This document shows, in pieces, positions 10,198 to 21,490 of a stretch of 64,000 nt of DNA. Each line of letters starts with the position of its first letter. The stretch's first letter is position 1. The notes under the pieces were generated by a model. The model saw only the letters and a list, made by a program, of their open reading frames with translations. It was not told the origin of the DNA and did no database searches. Origin of the DNA: Colocasia esculenta (Eukaryota; Streptophyta; Magnoliopsida; Alismatales; Araceae); NCBI GenBank assembly GCA_014218235.1, contig CM024755.1, forward strand, positions 77,980,631 to 78,044,630, in the 5' to 3' direction. Both the position numbers and the translations under genes were made by a program.

Positions 10198-12044
10198 CAG
10201 AGTCGCGACGGCCGGGTACACCGCGACCCTATCGCGACAGCGCGGGCTGCCGCGATAATGACAGAGGCCCGAAAACACAGTGAGTCACCAACCCAACTCA
10301 AACAGACTATCCTACAAAACTAAGAAACACCAAGAGACTCTATAATGATACAACATGAGCCAGGAAGCAGACAAAAACCGATTCATGGATAAAACAGTAA
10401 CATACAAAGCAAACCTGATAACGCGTCGTTTCGCCAAGCCGCGACATGTTCGCGTCCTCTCTTGCTGCCGCGACAGTAACTGAAAACTTACAAATAAAAC
10501 TAAACGGAAAACCCGAACCTTGACAGGATACTAACAGACAGAGACACGAGCAAACATGATATAGGCAATGTAACAAAGATGCATGCTCTCATGGGCATTG
10601 GATGGAGAGGACATGGTGTATAACAAACACTGACTCATAACGCGTCCCCTCGTTGCGTCGCGACAAGGTCGCGTCAACACGATTGGTCGCGACAATGACA
10701 GAGCAGGGAAATGCGCAGGAAACAAAGATCAAAACACCAACAGGGCACTATAGTGACAAACAACAAGAAAGCATGGCAAGCAAACAGTCAGAAAAAATCT
10801 ACGAGGGTGGCAGTGAAGGTCCCACCGTGATCGCCAAAAGGTGTAATCACAGGGATTGTACCCCCCCTCGACAAAAACATGGATACTAAAGCTAGTAGCA
10901 TGGAAAATAGGATGTGATCGCCACCTAGCAAGTCGCCTAAGAATGAAAATGGGATAATGGCTGACTTAAACTAGGAAAAGGAGAGAGAACAGAAACAGAC
11001 CTGGTGTCGCGGTCGCCATGGGCACCGCGATAGACTGATGTCGCGTCAGCTGTCGTCGACGCGTCTATAGTCGCGTCACCCTCGGCCGTCGCGTTCTCTG
11101 AATGCAGGAGAAATAAGGTAAGGACCTTCTTCTCGTCCTCCAGCCGGCCGGAGAACCAGAGCTTCTCGTAGATTTCACCTGCTTGCCTGCCAACCAAAGA
11201 AAATCACAAAAAAACGCCCTATTAGAATACGTTAAGCATAGTATCTACTCTAAAAATAGAAGGAAATGGGAGATCATGGCGGGAATGCACCTGGGGTGGT
11301 TTTAAACCCCTATGGGTGTGAAAAAAAATGTGGATGAATAGGGAATGTGCTCTATTCTAAAATAACACAAAAAATGCATGTAGAAATAGGAGAATGGGAG
11401 GAAGAAGAAATTGAGCCCCATTGGGCGACTCCCTGGCATATGTATGACTCCAAGGATGTGCAAGAGCTTCAAGAGATCGTCGGAGTCGCCCTCTTCACGT
11501 TCCGTGCTCCGTTAATGGTGAAATAGTGGCTTTAGGGAGTGGAATGTGAAGGGAAGATGGCAAAATGGGTGGCTGTGGTGCTAAGTATGGGTGAGAGGAA
11601 ATTCCGGCAGCCCTTCGGGGTGGTAATGAGGCTCTCCTCATCCTTGAGGAGGGGCCTTGCTTATATAAGCTTGGGATGAGAATAAGTGATATTATCTCTT
11701 CAAAAGGTTTTAAAAATCATAATGGGAGATAAAGCCTTATAAAAATCAGATTGAGAGTCCTTAGGGATCCTTAGGAGAGTCCCTAAGGCTAGGATCCCGC
11801 CCCAAGGGGTAGGGATAATCCTTAGGATTAAGTTGAGTTCAAAAGGAGGATAAATAGGGGGTAGTTATGGAGGCCAGAGGATTCGGTCATTGTCGCGACG
11901 TATCGTAGGTTCGCGACGAAGACGCGACATCACGGGAGGACGCGACAGCATTGCCCACGTGCATGGATAATGCATAGGCTGTCGCGACCGCTAGAACTGT
12001 CGCGACTAGAGACGCGGCGCCACGAGGCGTCGCGACAATAAATC
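10198..12044. repeat. Dispersed TCGCGA/CGCGAC motif cluster (Tat 5' region)
   Basis: Five groups of GTCGCGAC-like motifs at about 10200-10260, 10430-10475, 10650-10700, 11000-11100 and 11890-12044, in otherwise moderate-GC DNA. Orientation is mixed because the motif is palindromic. Confidence 0.8.
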
Positions 12045-12264
12045 CAGATTATTTGAGAATTATCAGCCAACTACATGATAAGACAAGAGTTATTATGCCC
12101 CAAGGACTCTCTCAAGTGATAAATTTTCGGATTTCAAGACATTTTAATGGCTTAAAGGGCTCAAAACAAGGCAAATGATGGGCTTAAGGTGAGTGACCAA
12201 ATAGGGGCCCACTAAGATAACAAGAAATGTGGTTCAACCCATTAGTCAAAACCGGGTGTCTACA

Positions 12265-12730
12265 ACCAGCTGCACCTTCACCTCAAGCATCTCCACCTCT
12301 TTCACATATGCTTGTCCCTCCAACCTTTTTCACCCAACATCATAGCTCAGCTTCCACTTCTTCTGGTGGACCTTCTGTTCCACCTGAGTTATACAAATTT
12401 CTCCAAACTCAGTTTGATAATCTCAATTCCTCCATAACAGAAATGTCTAATAGATTTGAACTTCGGATTCAGAGATTGGAAAATTCTGTTAATGGTCAGT
12501 TTGTGAGACAGCATGAAGCAGCTGAGCATGCAACTAGAAGATTCAACAGGTTAATTGGCACATTGGGTGATGCTTGTACCCAACTTAAAGAACTTCAGCT
12601 TAAGACTCAAGGAGTTCTAGATGCAATTTTGGCCAACACTCAACATGGACTTTTCACTAGTCAAGAAGATGTAACTCAAGTGTCTAAAAGTCGATTGTCC
12701 TTTGCTCATTTGGTTGAAGATATGGAATGA
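12265..12730 (+). pseudogene. Fragment of a TE-associated coiled-coil protein
   Basis: An open frame runs across the end of the Tat LTR, but residues encoded before 12265 belong to the LTR, so its apparent ATG at 12227 is artificial. The remaining part is Pro/Ser-rich, then has a heptad-like helical stretch (LNSSITEMSNRFELRIQRLE) and LGDACTQLKELQLKTQGVL. I do not recognise a catalytic domain; it resembles accessory or gag-like proteins of plant transposable elements. The Tat element inserted into it and the assembly gap truncates it at the right. Confidence 0.4.
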
Positions 12731-12782
12731 ATGAGAACTCTTACTACCCACATTGATCAGGAAATAACAAATCTCATGTCTG

Positions 12783-12882
12783 NNNNNNNNNNNNNNNNNN
12801 NNNNNNNNNNNNNNNNNNNNNNNNNNNNNNNNNNNNNNNNNNNNNNNNNNNNNNNNNNNNNNNNNNNNNNNNNNNNNNNNNN
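12783..12882. other. Assembly gap (100 N)
   Basis: Exactly 100 N, the conventional size for a gap of unknown length. Sequence on the two sides should not be assumed to be contiguous. Confidence 0.99.
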
Positions 12883-13728
12883 TTGAAGCTGTGAATCATT
12901 GGATAAGCTATGTAATCACAAGTTGTCCAGTTGTGAGTTAGAGGGTATAGAAGCTGTGAATTAGCAGTTGTGAGGGTGTCACCGTATTGGGTTGTTCCCA
13001 ATGGAGCCTCAATTGGTTTAAGTGAGGGGTGGATATAGGTCTCCTCCTTGGAGCCAAACCACATTAAAATTTTGTGTCTTGTGTGGTCTGCTTGGTGTGC
13101 TTCTTGCCATCTGCATCTTCAGTGCCTTTACTTGTGCACTTCTAATTTTTATAGGGGTAAATCTATTCATCTCCCTCTAGATTTCCATTTCCTCTACCAA
13201 CAAAGGCTTGATTCTTAAGCTTTGGAGAGTGTTAAATGCTTGGGAAGGGCAAAGACAGGGGTGTTTTATAGTCCCATGGTCGTGCAAAGCCCAGAGGCCA
13301 AGTCCTAAGCCCATTGGAACCATGAAATAAACAAGTTAATTTGGCCTTGAGTAGAACTTGGAGCATTGATGAAAATCGCAACGGACACAGACGTCGTGAT
13401 TCAAGAGACTTGTTCCAATTACTGTTCTGACTGGGAAAGATAATACGTGACTGATCAAGTCGTCGCAATTCAGGTAAGTATGCATGACCAGTTTACTTGT
13501 CATGATTTACAAGCATCATTATTTCAATGTTTGAGCATTATACATGTGCTTGTCATTGCTGATCAGTCTTTGAGCGCAGGTCCGAACGCGCATTTCGCCG
13601 TGAACTTCACGCCTACCTTCGGCAACTTGTGGTATCACCCTTCTTTGTATCTATACTATATGGTATACTTTATTAGAGCATATCAAGGACCTTGAGGCTC
13701 TGATGAATATGAAGTTTGAGTTCCCCTC
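12883..13728. other. TE-derived DNA without a gene
   Basis: No coding frame. The part up to about 13200 (a GGAGCC...AAACCAC stretch, then ATTCATCTCCCTCTAG) resembles the end region of SIRE-like Copia LTRs, but no boundary was found. The rest is unassigned. The last bases (CCCTC at 13724-13728) are the left target duplication of the next insertion. Confidence 0.4.
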
Positions 13729-15498
13729 TGTTGGCCCTTTTGGTACGGCAGCAAGCTAACCTAGAGAGGGGGTGAATAGGTTTCTCTAAAATCTGAAAAA
13801 CAAACTTAAACACATAAAATTATCACTTGAAAGTTTGGTTAGTTGAGTGTGATAGAGAGTAGCAATGCGGAGGCAAATAAACAATCACACAGAGGACACA
13901 AGGAATTTATCCTGGTTCGGCCCTTCCCACATGGAAGTCCTACGTCCAGTCCCCAAGCAACCTCTTGGGATTTTACTAACCAAGGGTACAATCCCCCTCA
14001 AGGACAATACAACACCCAGCACCCCAGCTGGTCATCTTCTCTTTCCCGGGCAAGAAGGCAGCCCACTTCTAATACAGGTTAAGAAGTCAACCTCCTGGTA
14101 CAAACCCCAGTGCAGTTCTACTAGACACAAACCCCTAGCTAGGTTCTACACTGTAAACAGTCCTACAGCTGGACAGAAGTCTTTTTTATAGAAGAAAGAA
14201 CAAAGCTGAGAGTTGGAACAAATGAATACCAACTAAAAGAAACTCTCAGCGAAAAGACTCTCTCCCCCAGATTACAAAGTTGCACACAGAGAGAGTGTAG
14301 AGAGGAGAAGGAGCTTGAATGCTTAAGTGCTTCAATTGCTTGAACACTTCTTCTTGGGCTCTGACTCTTTCTCTCTTTTCCTTTGAGTGTATGTGGCGTT
14401 TAGGTTCTTCCTGGATGTACACTCTTAAAAATCTTCAGGAAAGCTCTGCTTTCTTCTTCAGTCTTGCTTCATCTTTTATATGAGCAGCTTTGAACAAATC
14501 CGTTGGAGTTCTAGCCGTTGCTCATCTTCTCTTTCTTCTGATATTTTGTGGTCTACGAGGTCTGCAAGCATAGAAGAAAGTGTTTAGATAAAAGAGTATT
14601 TCTTCCAAAAAGGTTCATACCTCTGTGTTTCCTGTTGTCGTCTAGAAGTGGTAGGTAAGCCCTTTTTGACTGACAGGAGTGAAGAAATCCTATGAGATAA
14701 AAAGATCTTCTGTCAGAAAGATAGAAGATTATGTAAACGAAATATATTTGACTTTTCATTAGGCGCCAAAGTATTTGAAACATCAAAGTATAAAGGAAAT
14801 CGATGTTTAAGTTGAAATCGTTGCTGGGCTCAAATCGATCTTTAAGTAGAGGCAAATCGTTTGTTTGATCAAATCGTTGTTTGAAAGCAAATCATTGTTT
14901 GCCTTATGAAATCATTGTTTAAGAGCAAATCGTTGTTTTCACTTATGAAATCGATATGAGTGATCAAATCGTTGTTTACGATCAAATCGTTGTTCAAGTA
15001 AGAGCAAATCGATGTTTTCACTTATCGAATCGTTACAACAATCAAATCGTTGTTTTCTCTTATGAAATCATTATAAGAGTCAAATCATTATTTACCTTAA
15101 CGAATCGTTACAGCGACCAAATCGTTGTTTCACTTAACGAATCGTTACACGATCAAATCGTTGTGTAACTTGTCGAATCGTTACACGATCAAATCGTTAC
15201 ACGATCAAATCGGTATGAGTGCAAAATCGATGTTTCACTTATAAAATCGTTGTGAGAGTGAAATCGATGTTTCACTTACGAAATCGTTGTGAGAGTGAAA
15301 TCGATGTGGCACTGTGAACAGAAATCGATGTATATTGAATAGACATCGATTTATCTTTTTAGTGCAACTCACACAACGATAGTACAATAAATTTATATTT
15401 ATTAGGAAAACACGATATTAAATATATTAATACTATTTAATTAATCATAAATTTTGTTATCACCAAAATATAAGGGTAAATATAAGAGTGGTTCAACA
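13729..15498 (+). mobile_element. Solo LTR, SIRE-like Copia type
   Basis: Starts TGTTGGCCC and ends GGTTCAACA, flanked on both sides by the perfect 5-bp duplication CCCTC (13724-13728 and 15499-15503), so this is a complete 1770-bp LTR left after recombination between two LTRs. Inside, AACCTAGAGAGGGGGTGAATAGG lies 40 bp from the start, a signature seen at the start of many SIRE-like Copia LTRs, followed by a pair of blocks with GGTTCGGCCC and GTCCTACGTCCAGTCCC. No internal coding sequence. The flanking host DNA rejoins cleanly across the insertion. Confidence 0.85.
14797..15353. repeat. AATCGAT/AATCGTT motif array inside the solo LTR
   Basis: More than 25 copies of AAATCGTTG, AAATCGATG or GAATCGTTAC at irregular 12-30-bp spacing over about 550 bp. 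The spacing words are also repeated (CACTTATGAA, GAGAGTGA, ACACGATC). It is not a tandem repeat of one unit. Confidence 0.9.
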
Positions 15499-15503
15499 CC
15501 CTC

Positions 15504-16640
15504 CATCAAAAACAATGATAATTTTAGAGAATTCTTAGTCTTGAGGATAGGCTGTTATGCTTGGCCAAAAGAGGAGGATGAACCCATACCTAGAAAATCT
15601 GGTGTCCTAACTTAACTCAGCATCGTAACAATAATATCCTTAATTATTTTATATTTTCATTTGTTTTAATCTTTTTCTTTTAGCCCAGCATGCATCATAT
15701 AAGATTTTAAGCACATTGCTGGAGAATTACTCTCATAATTAACTGAGGAGAGTCACTTATTCTTAATTTTAATTAACATGAAATATTCCATTCTGTGTCA
15801 AGTACTCAGTTCACTTTGTTGTTGTTTCTAGAATGATATCTGAGAAACCCCTTGTTTTGTATTCCTATATCAATTCATCTATTTTCCTAAAGATCCACCT
15901 TGGCTGCAACACGTCCACAAGCTGGTAAGTGCTCCCTAATGGTAAAACCTGTCAAATTGTGTCTATAGGTACTTCCCCTACGTTGGAATATGATCTCTCT
16001 CCCTTTGTGCCCATGTGCACACCCTTTCCTTTCATCCGAACAATTGGTTATCTCTTAAGACTTTCTCCAAACTGCTTCATTTTGAGCTGAAGAACCTCCT
16101 ATCATGTGTTGTTGAAGGTGTGTCTCATGCAAATTTTGTGTAGACTTTTCTAAAGAACATTTATTGACATTACGTAAAGTTGGTAGACACCAATATTTGA
16201 AATATCTCATAGTATCTATGTACTGATGAACTAGACCCAATCTAGTATATTTCTTGGTATTTGTCATATTTTAGGTAAAAACAAGAACGATTAATTGCAA
16301 GACTCTATGAATGTAAGAGCACCCAAACATGCACTTCATCCTCGAAAGGAACCATGCAATGTTCACTGCTTCAACAGCTACATTCAAACGGGTTTGAAGC
16401 AATAGATACTTGAAGCCTATAAAAGAAAGAAGATTACATATACAATAAAGACAATCATTTTGAATCAATCAAGTAAGAGACATACTCATACACGATAGAT
16501 CTATAAGAAATACAAGAGTCAATGGAAGGTTATTTTCTCAAGCATCCATGTGAGCCTACTGTGTTGAAGTCTCTTCTGTCTCCACTTGAGTGAATCCATC
16601 TAAGGAGTGTATTCCTAAAAGTCTTTCCCTCAGATTTTGG
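15504..16640. other. No gene seen
   Basis: AT-rich DNA with only short shadow frames. It continues the sequence interrupted by the solo LTR. Nothing recognisable on either strand. Confidence 0.6.
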
Positions 16641-16644
16641 GTTC

Positions 16645-17141
16645 TTACTTTAGACTACTAGCTTCATGTACATCTCTTCTATCTGAAGTCCTGCTGAGCC
16701 TTATACTTATTATAAAAACTCTTCTTAAGTAACTATACCCCTTATAGAAGGGAAGATCTGTTGAGCAGGGTGTGTACCCCTCTGGAAGGGGGAAGGCTAG
16801 TGGTTTTGGCGGTTGTTTCCCCTTTGTAGGAAGGCTAGCTGCAACTAACGGCATAGTTTCCCTTGTGTAGAAGGGAAGACCGATTGTAACCAAGTGTTGT
16901 ATCTTTTACAAGGTTAGTGAAATTCTAAGTGATTGGCTTGGGGACTAGACGTAGGACTTCTGCTGGAGGGAAGATCCAAACCAGGATAAAATTCTTCTGT
17001 CTATTATATGGTTTGTTTGCACTAACACATTTAACGTATTTTAGTGCTTCTTATTTTTAAAGTTTAGCTTCCGCAAAGAAAAAAACATATATTCACCCCC
17101 CCCCCCTCTAGGTGAAAAGCACTACTGCCACCGATCCAACA
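16645..17141 (-). mobile_element. SIRE-like LTR fragment, inverted relative to 13729
   Basis: Read on the minus strand it begins TGTTGGATCGG, then ACCTAGAGG with a G run and GTGAATA, then TTTATCCTGGTTTGG and GTCCTACGTCTAGTCCCC, the same order of blocks as the start of the solo LTR at 13729. The far end and a matching target duplication were not found, so it is a fragment. Confidence 0.65.
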
Positions 17142-17489
17142 CTTCTTTCTGGCTTTAAATGTTTGCAAGTGTCTGGTATTCACACGAAACAAACATTAGA
17201 CACGCTGAATGCTGACTTTGGAAACATGAACATGTTGAAGGAGACTCAACAGATCTTTCAAATCTTCCTGGAGACTATAAGAAGAAGAGTGCGAACTCAC
17301 AAATGGAGTACAATTTTTAGTGAAGACCTATCCAATTCGTGTAAAAAAATGGTTGAGTGCTCATTGAGTCTGGGTATATTTTCTTGTAAATCTAGTTGCT
17401 TCAAACTTCGTCTAAGATCAAGTATAGCGGTTGTCTTTCCTGAGCTTCATCTAGGGACCCTCTGCAATTTTCCCTGTGCTTCAAGTTGT

Positions 17490-17870
17490 GCCTCTTCATG
17501 TGAAGAGAAGGCTTGTAGAGTCACAAGTATTGTTCCCCTTAGTAGAAGGAAAGACTCGTTGTTTACATGGTGTTGTAGTTCCTCTTCTGTGTGTGAAGAG
17601 AAGATCAACTGAGCTGGGTATGTAATCGTCCTTGTGGGGAACTGTACCTTTGGTTAGTGATATCTCAAGTTGTTCTTGGGGACTAGACATAGGACTGAGG
17701 AGGGACTCAGTGCCAAACCAAGATAAATTCTTGTCCATTGTGTGTGATTATTTTTTTCTTCATTTCCACTATCAACTAACATTAACGATCATAATTAAGT
17801 CTTTGTTTTGAGCTGCAGAATTTCTATAGCAACCTATTCAACCCCCCTTCTGAGCTTACTAACTGGGCGA
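17490..17870 (-). mobile_element. Second inverted SIRE-like LTR fragment
   Basis: On the minus strand it shows GAAGGGGGGTTGAATAGG, then TTTATCTTGGTTTGG and GTCCTATGTCTAGTCCCC, then short fragments repeated as in the other two copies. More divergent than the fragment just upstream. No boundaries found. Confidence 0.6.
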
Positions 17871-18250
17871 CAAAGTCATCTCTTTGGTAGGATCTACACA
17901 AAAACCAATCATGTGATGGAGGTTCTTGGGATTGCCCCTTCGATGATCTAGTTAGAAGTGGCAAGAAGTAGATGGGAATGAAAGCCGAGAAGTGAGTACG
18001 AGATGGATGAGCTGAGATCTATTGAGGTATGGCAAAAGTTGGCTTTTCCTCTGCCCCTCATTACTTGTGCACCTTGAGCTGGTTTTATAGTCACTGAGGG
18101 GATCCTTTCATGGAATGGGAACCGCGACTACTATCCTTCTATCCACCATCAATTTTGGATAGGGATAGTAGGCGTTAGTGCCATTATGTGTCGTAATTGG
18201 CGAGTAATGGACTTAAATCGACTGTTGTGTAGGACAGCCATGGATATTAT
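17871..18250. other. Unassigned TE-like DNA, target of the chromovirus insertion
   Basis: No gene. A GGTTTTATAGTCACTGAGG stretch looks like an LTR promoter region. The last five bases, ATTAT, face GTTAT after the chromovirus, which is probably the target duplication with one change. Confidence 0.4.
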
Positions 18251-18736
18251 TGTAACACCCCAAAAATTTAGTGATTTAAAAATTTTAGAAATAAAAGGGA
18301 ATAAATAAATTCTGTAATTATCGGAATGATAAAACTTACGTACTATTATCGTACGAGAGAAAACCGTTAACGTGGAAATATAACACAACTATAAATTAAA
18401 TAAATGGGTTGGAGAGACTCCCAACATGAAGTATTAATGATCCATTAATGAAATTGGGCCAATGAATCACTTTTAGCCCAATAACAAAATTGGAGCAAGA
18501 AATACCCAGAAATTTGTGTATGTAATTATGCAGTGATTAGGGAGGGCAAATTAGGGTTAAAATTAGTGGTAATGTCCATGCATGGCAACCAAAATCGTGG
18601 CCAACCCTGTATGACACCTTCCCATGGTGTAGCTACCTCCTTTGGGTAAGAAAAAGTCAAGATTTTGGAAAGCAGGAAGCAGAATTCGCAGAACCCTTTC
18701 CTAGTCCCATTAGGACATGTAAATACACCCTAAATC

Positions 18737-18742
18737 TATAAG
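18737..18742 (+). promoter_or_regulatory. TATA box candidate, family A 5' LTR
   Basis: TATAAG preceded by CTAAATC, about 165 bp before the donor-like site. No other good TATA element lies nearby on this strand. Confidence 0.5.
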
Positions 18743-19632
18743 AACTCGTCACTAAACTCTTGGGGAAGGTTTGGCAACGAGTTGGGGTCGTTTGGAGGCG
18801 GGCTAGGGCTTTAGAGGAGAAGGAGAAAGGCTGGGAACCGGAGTTTCATCCCCCCTTCATCCTCTGCTGCGTCCAGAACGTCGACTGGTCTTAGATCTTC
18901 ATAAAGGTAGGTGTTCTCGGGCCAAGATTAAAGAAAACCAACACCATCATGTAGATCTTCGAGTCTAGATTCATTTGCACTTGGTTGGACTAATTTTTAT
19001 GGAGTATACATTGTGTATTCATAGTTTTCCCTAAGTCACGCACAATTAGGGCTTTTCCCGTTCTTCTCATTATGCATGCGATTTGATACTGAATTACACT
19101 AAACTTCCTTCATGAAAGTTCTTCTACTTGTAGTCACGATCATCTGTTATGTTGAACATTTTATCTAAAAGTCTTTTGTTAGAGAGTTATAAGCGTGGTA
19201 AGAGAGTCGCTGCATGATACTGGGATTTCGGGATACACTCAGCTTTATGTTCTTCATATATTTATTGAGAGTTGAGACCGAATTAGAACAAACCCCGAAC
19301 ACTAAAGTTCTCCTAATAGTTGTCCTCTTCATATCTCGTGTTGAACGTTTTGTCCAAATGTCTTTTGTTAGAGAGTTATAAGTGGGGTAAGTAAATCGCT
19401 GCATGAGATGTGTTTTCGGGTTACACTTGACGTATATATTCTTCATATATTTTGGAGATCCCTATTTGCTCTTTTCGTGGGATACCCTTTTGGAGTACAA
19501 GGATTTGGGGTATTTATAGCCCAACATGGCCAAAAGTACCCTAGGGGTGCGTGGGCACATGATCCAAGGCCGATCCACCAAATCCCTAGAGTGTCACGTG
19601 TTCAGATTGACTAATTGTGAAAAAGTTCTGGA

Positions 19633-19983
19633 GTGTGTCGACCTGCCCATGGGGTGTGTCGGCACACTGTCTCAAATTGGCCCAAACGTTCTCTGGGAAG
19701 GACTCTAGTGTCGACACTACTTGATCCAGTGTCGACACACTGTCCCAAATTGGCCTAAACGGTTCTCTGGGAAGGCCTCTAGTGTCGACACTACTTGATC
19801 CTGTGTCGACACTACTTGATCCTGTGTCAACACCCTATACAGACCTGTTGACTGGGTTCTCTGGGAGCTGGGTCTAGTGTCGACACTACTTGATCCTGTG
19901 TCGACACTACTTGACCAGTTCTGCATTATTTTGCCTTGTGTTTGAAGCATTGTGTCGACACCAGTAAGGGGTGTGTCGACACT
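19633..19983. repeat. TGTCGACA palindrome cluster, family A 5' LTR
   Basis: About 11 copies of (A/T)GTGTCGACAC(T/A) or one-base variants in 350 bp, often joined by TACTTGATCC(T/A). The core is a perfect palindrome. Interspersed with repeated TTCTCTGGGAAGG. Confidence 0.92.
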
Positions 19984-20449
19984 ACCCTTGCAAAAAATTG
20001 CATATCTTGGGTCTGATCATTACATGATGTCTACTAACATGTGCATGATGTTATATAGTATGCATGGACCTAAAAGAAATCAACCCATTGAAAAATGATA
20101 ATGATACGAATATGATTCTAATGTGTAATTGTGATTGTCCTTAGGTCATTGGATTATCTTGTGATCTTCCCTATTACAATTGATATGATAAGAATATGAT
20201 GTGAATATGGGGATGAATACATGTTAGTATGGACTTGTTAGTGAAGTTAATATCATGATTTGCATATGAGTTTCAATAGTTACATGTTTTTCGGTGTTCA
20301 ATTAATTATTTGTCCCTATGCATACATGCTAGGAAAGATCCGTGACTCGTCACTTACACATTTTCACGAATAAGGCACACCCTCCTTGGGGAATCGAGAG
20401 CTCCCTGCCGGTCATTCCGAATTGGCAAGACTAGCGATCTTTTCCTTAA

Positions 20450-20508
20450 GACCTCCGTAAGTCTCCGCTCTCTATGGATTCCCACATAGAGGCCGAGCTG
20501 GTTGTACC
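20450..20508 (+). promoter_or_regulatory. 59-nt conserved LTR block with hairpin, family A
   Basis: GACCTCCGTAAGTC at the start and GAGCTGGTTGTACC at the end. The middle folds as CTCTATG - loop GATTCCCA - CATAGAG. The family B-prime copy has the same loop with a different but still complementary stem. Confidence 0.65.
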
Positions 20509-21490
20509 ATGAAGTACCCTGGAGATAGAGAGCACATGTTCTGTATACGATCTGTCATTAGTCATCCTCATGTCAAGACATTAATGAATTATGAAAAAGA
20601 TACGTCGTTATACTGCCCTTTTGTTCTCTTGAGCTATTTGTCATACCTTGACTCTATGAATGATCATGTTTCTTTTACTATGAGTTTGTCATTGAAACTC
20701 TGTGGCCATAATATGAATATGTTTGTTCGGCACAATATGGGACTTCGGTCCATTTGACCAATCCCTGTGCAATAGGGGCCCTGTCTGGTCCTGGGGAGGA
20801 GCGCCCCAACGTACTTATTAACCGCGGGAGTATGGACTTGTGGTGCGTGGCATGACACTGATCCTATATGCAAGATTTATGGGAATGTGCCTTCGTTTGA
20901 TATGATATGTTAAGTTTGATTGATACGATATGATAAGATTTGATATGATAGTCCATTGTGTATGCAACTCGACATTGATCTGAAATGATATCTGTTCTAC
21001 TCTGCTATTCCACTGTTAGAAAAGCATGCATGTCATCACGTTCATGTGCATATCTGCCTATTTAAAATGTTAATCATGTATATTAGGCCCGCACAATATT
21101 GAGATGTAAATCCTACTGAGCTAATTCGCACCCTATCATCCTGTCGTTTTCAGGTAGTGATGAGGAACCGTAGAGTTCGATGGGGCAGGACAAGAGTGAT
21201 GAGTCCCGGCACTGAGAAGTTGATAGTCTAGGAATAGTTGTTTAAATCGTCGATGTATTAGAGAAACATTTTCATTTGATTAACCAACCCTTTTCAGTGA
21301 GTCCTTCTTACGTAAGGTTGTAACTAGTGGATTGAAATGGAATAAATAGTACCTTTGATGACATTATTAAGGTCTCAAATGTGTTGTTGTGTTTAATTGT
21401 GACTCTGCGCTATTCAACTGTGATACGACTATTTGTATCGTTCACGTCTCTCGGTATTTATTCCGCTGCTAAATATCAGGGCGTGACAGT

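Larger units (their letters stand above)
9632..12264 (-). mobile_element. 5' LTR and leader of the Tat-type element
   Basis: The element's outer end is at 12264: on the minus strand it starts TGTAGACACCCGG, a typical TG... LTR start, and the sequence beyond it is an unrelated reading frame. The candidate target duplication is ACCAG (12265-12269), but the other copy is outside the window. A TATA box (CTTATATAAG, minus strand) lies near 11655-11666. TCGCGA-centred motifs recur from 10198 to 12044. The LTR/leader boundary and primer-binding site were not resolved; a GGCGACTCC motif near 11480-11493 is only a weak primer-site candidate. Confidence 0.65.
18251..21488 (+). repeat. 5' LTR, family A
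   Basis: Begins TGTAACACCCC and ends GGGCGTGACA. Visible landmarks: TATAAG at 18737, a splice-donor-like AAAG|GTAGGT at 18906/18907, a roughly 180-bp-spaced duplication of a GTTAGAGAGTTATAAG segment (19183 and 19369), the TGTCGACA cluster (19633-19983), a 59-nt conserved block (20450-20508), a GGTCCTGGGGAGGAGCGCCC block near 20787, an acceptor-like TTTTCAG|GT at 21153/21154 and AATAAA at 21341. The copy at 25199-28527 is very similar. Confidence 0.92.

Noticed and set aside
11418..11493. GGCGACTCC motifs as the Tat primer-binding site
   Set aside because: The motif appears in both orientations 50-60 bp apart, lacks the TGG start next to a CA LTR end, and lies about 1.8 kb from gag; kept only as a weak candidate.
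12227..12264. ATG at 12227 as the true start of the coiled-coil frame
   Set aside because: These bases belong to the terminus of the Tat LTR (reverse complement of TGTAGACACCC), so the frame continuity is accidental.
14797..15353. CRISPR-like array
   Set aside because: Repeats are 9-12 bp at irregular spacing, with related spacers, in a plant LTR; CRISPR arrays need longer, regular repeats with unique spacers.
17112..17612. 166-codon plus-strand frame
   Set aside because: It spans the edge of two LTR fragments and shows no domain or start context.
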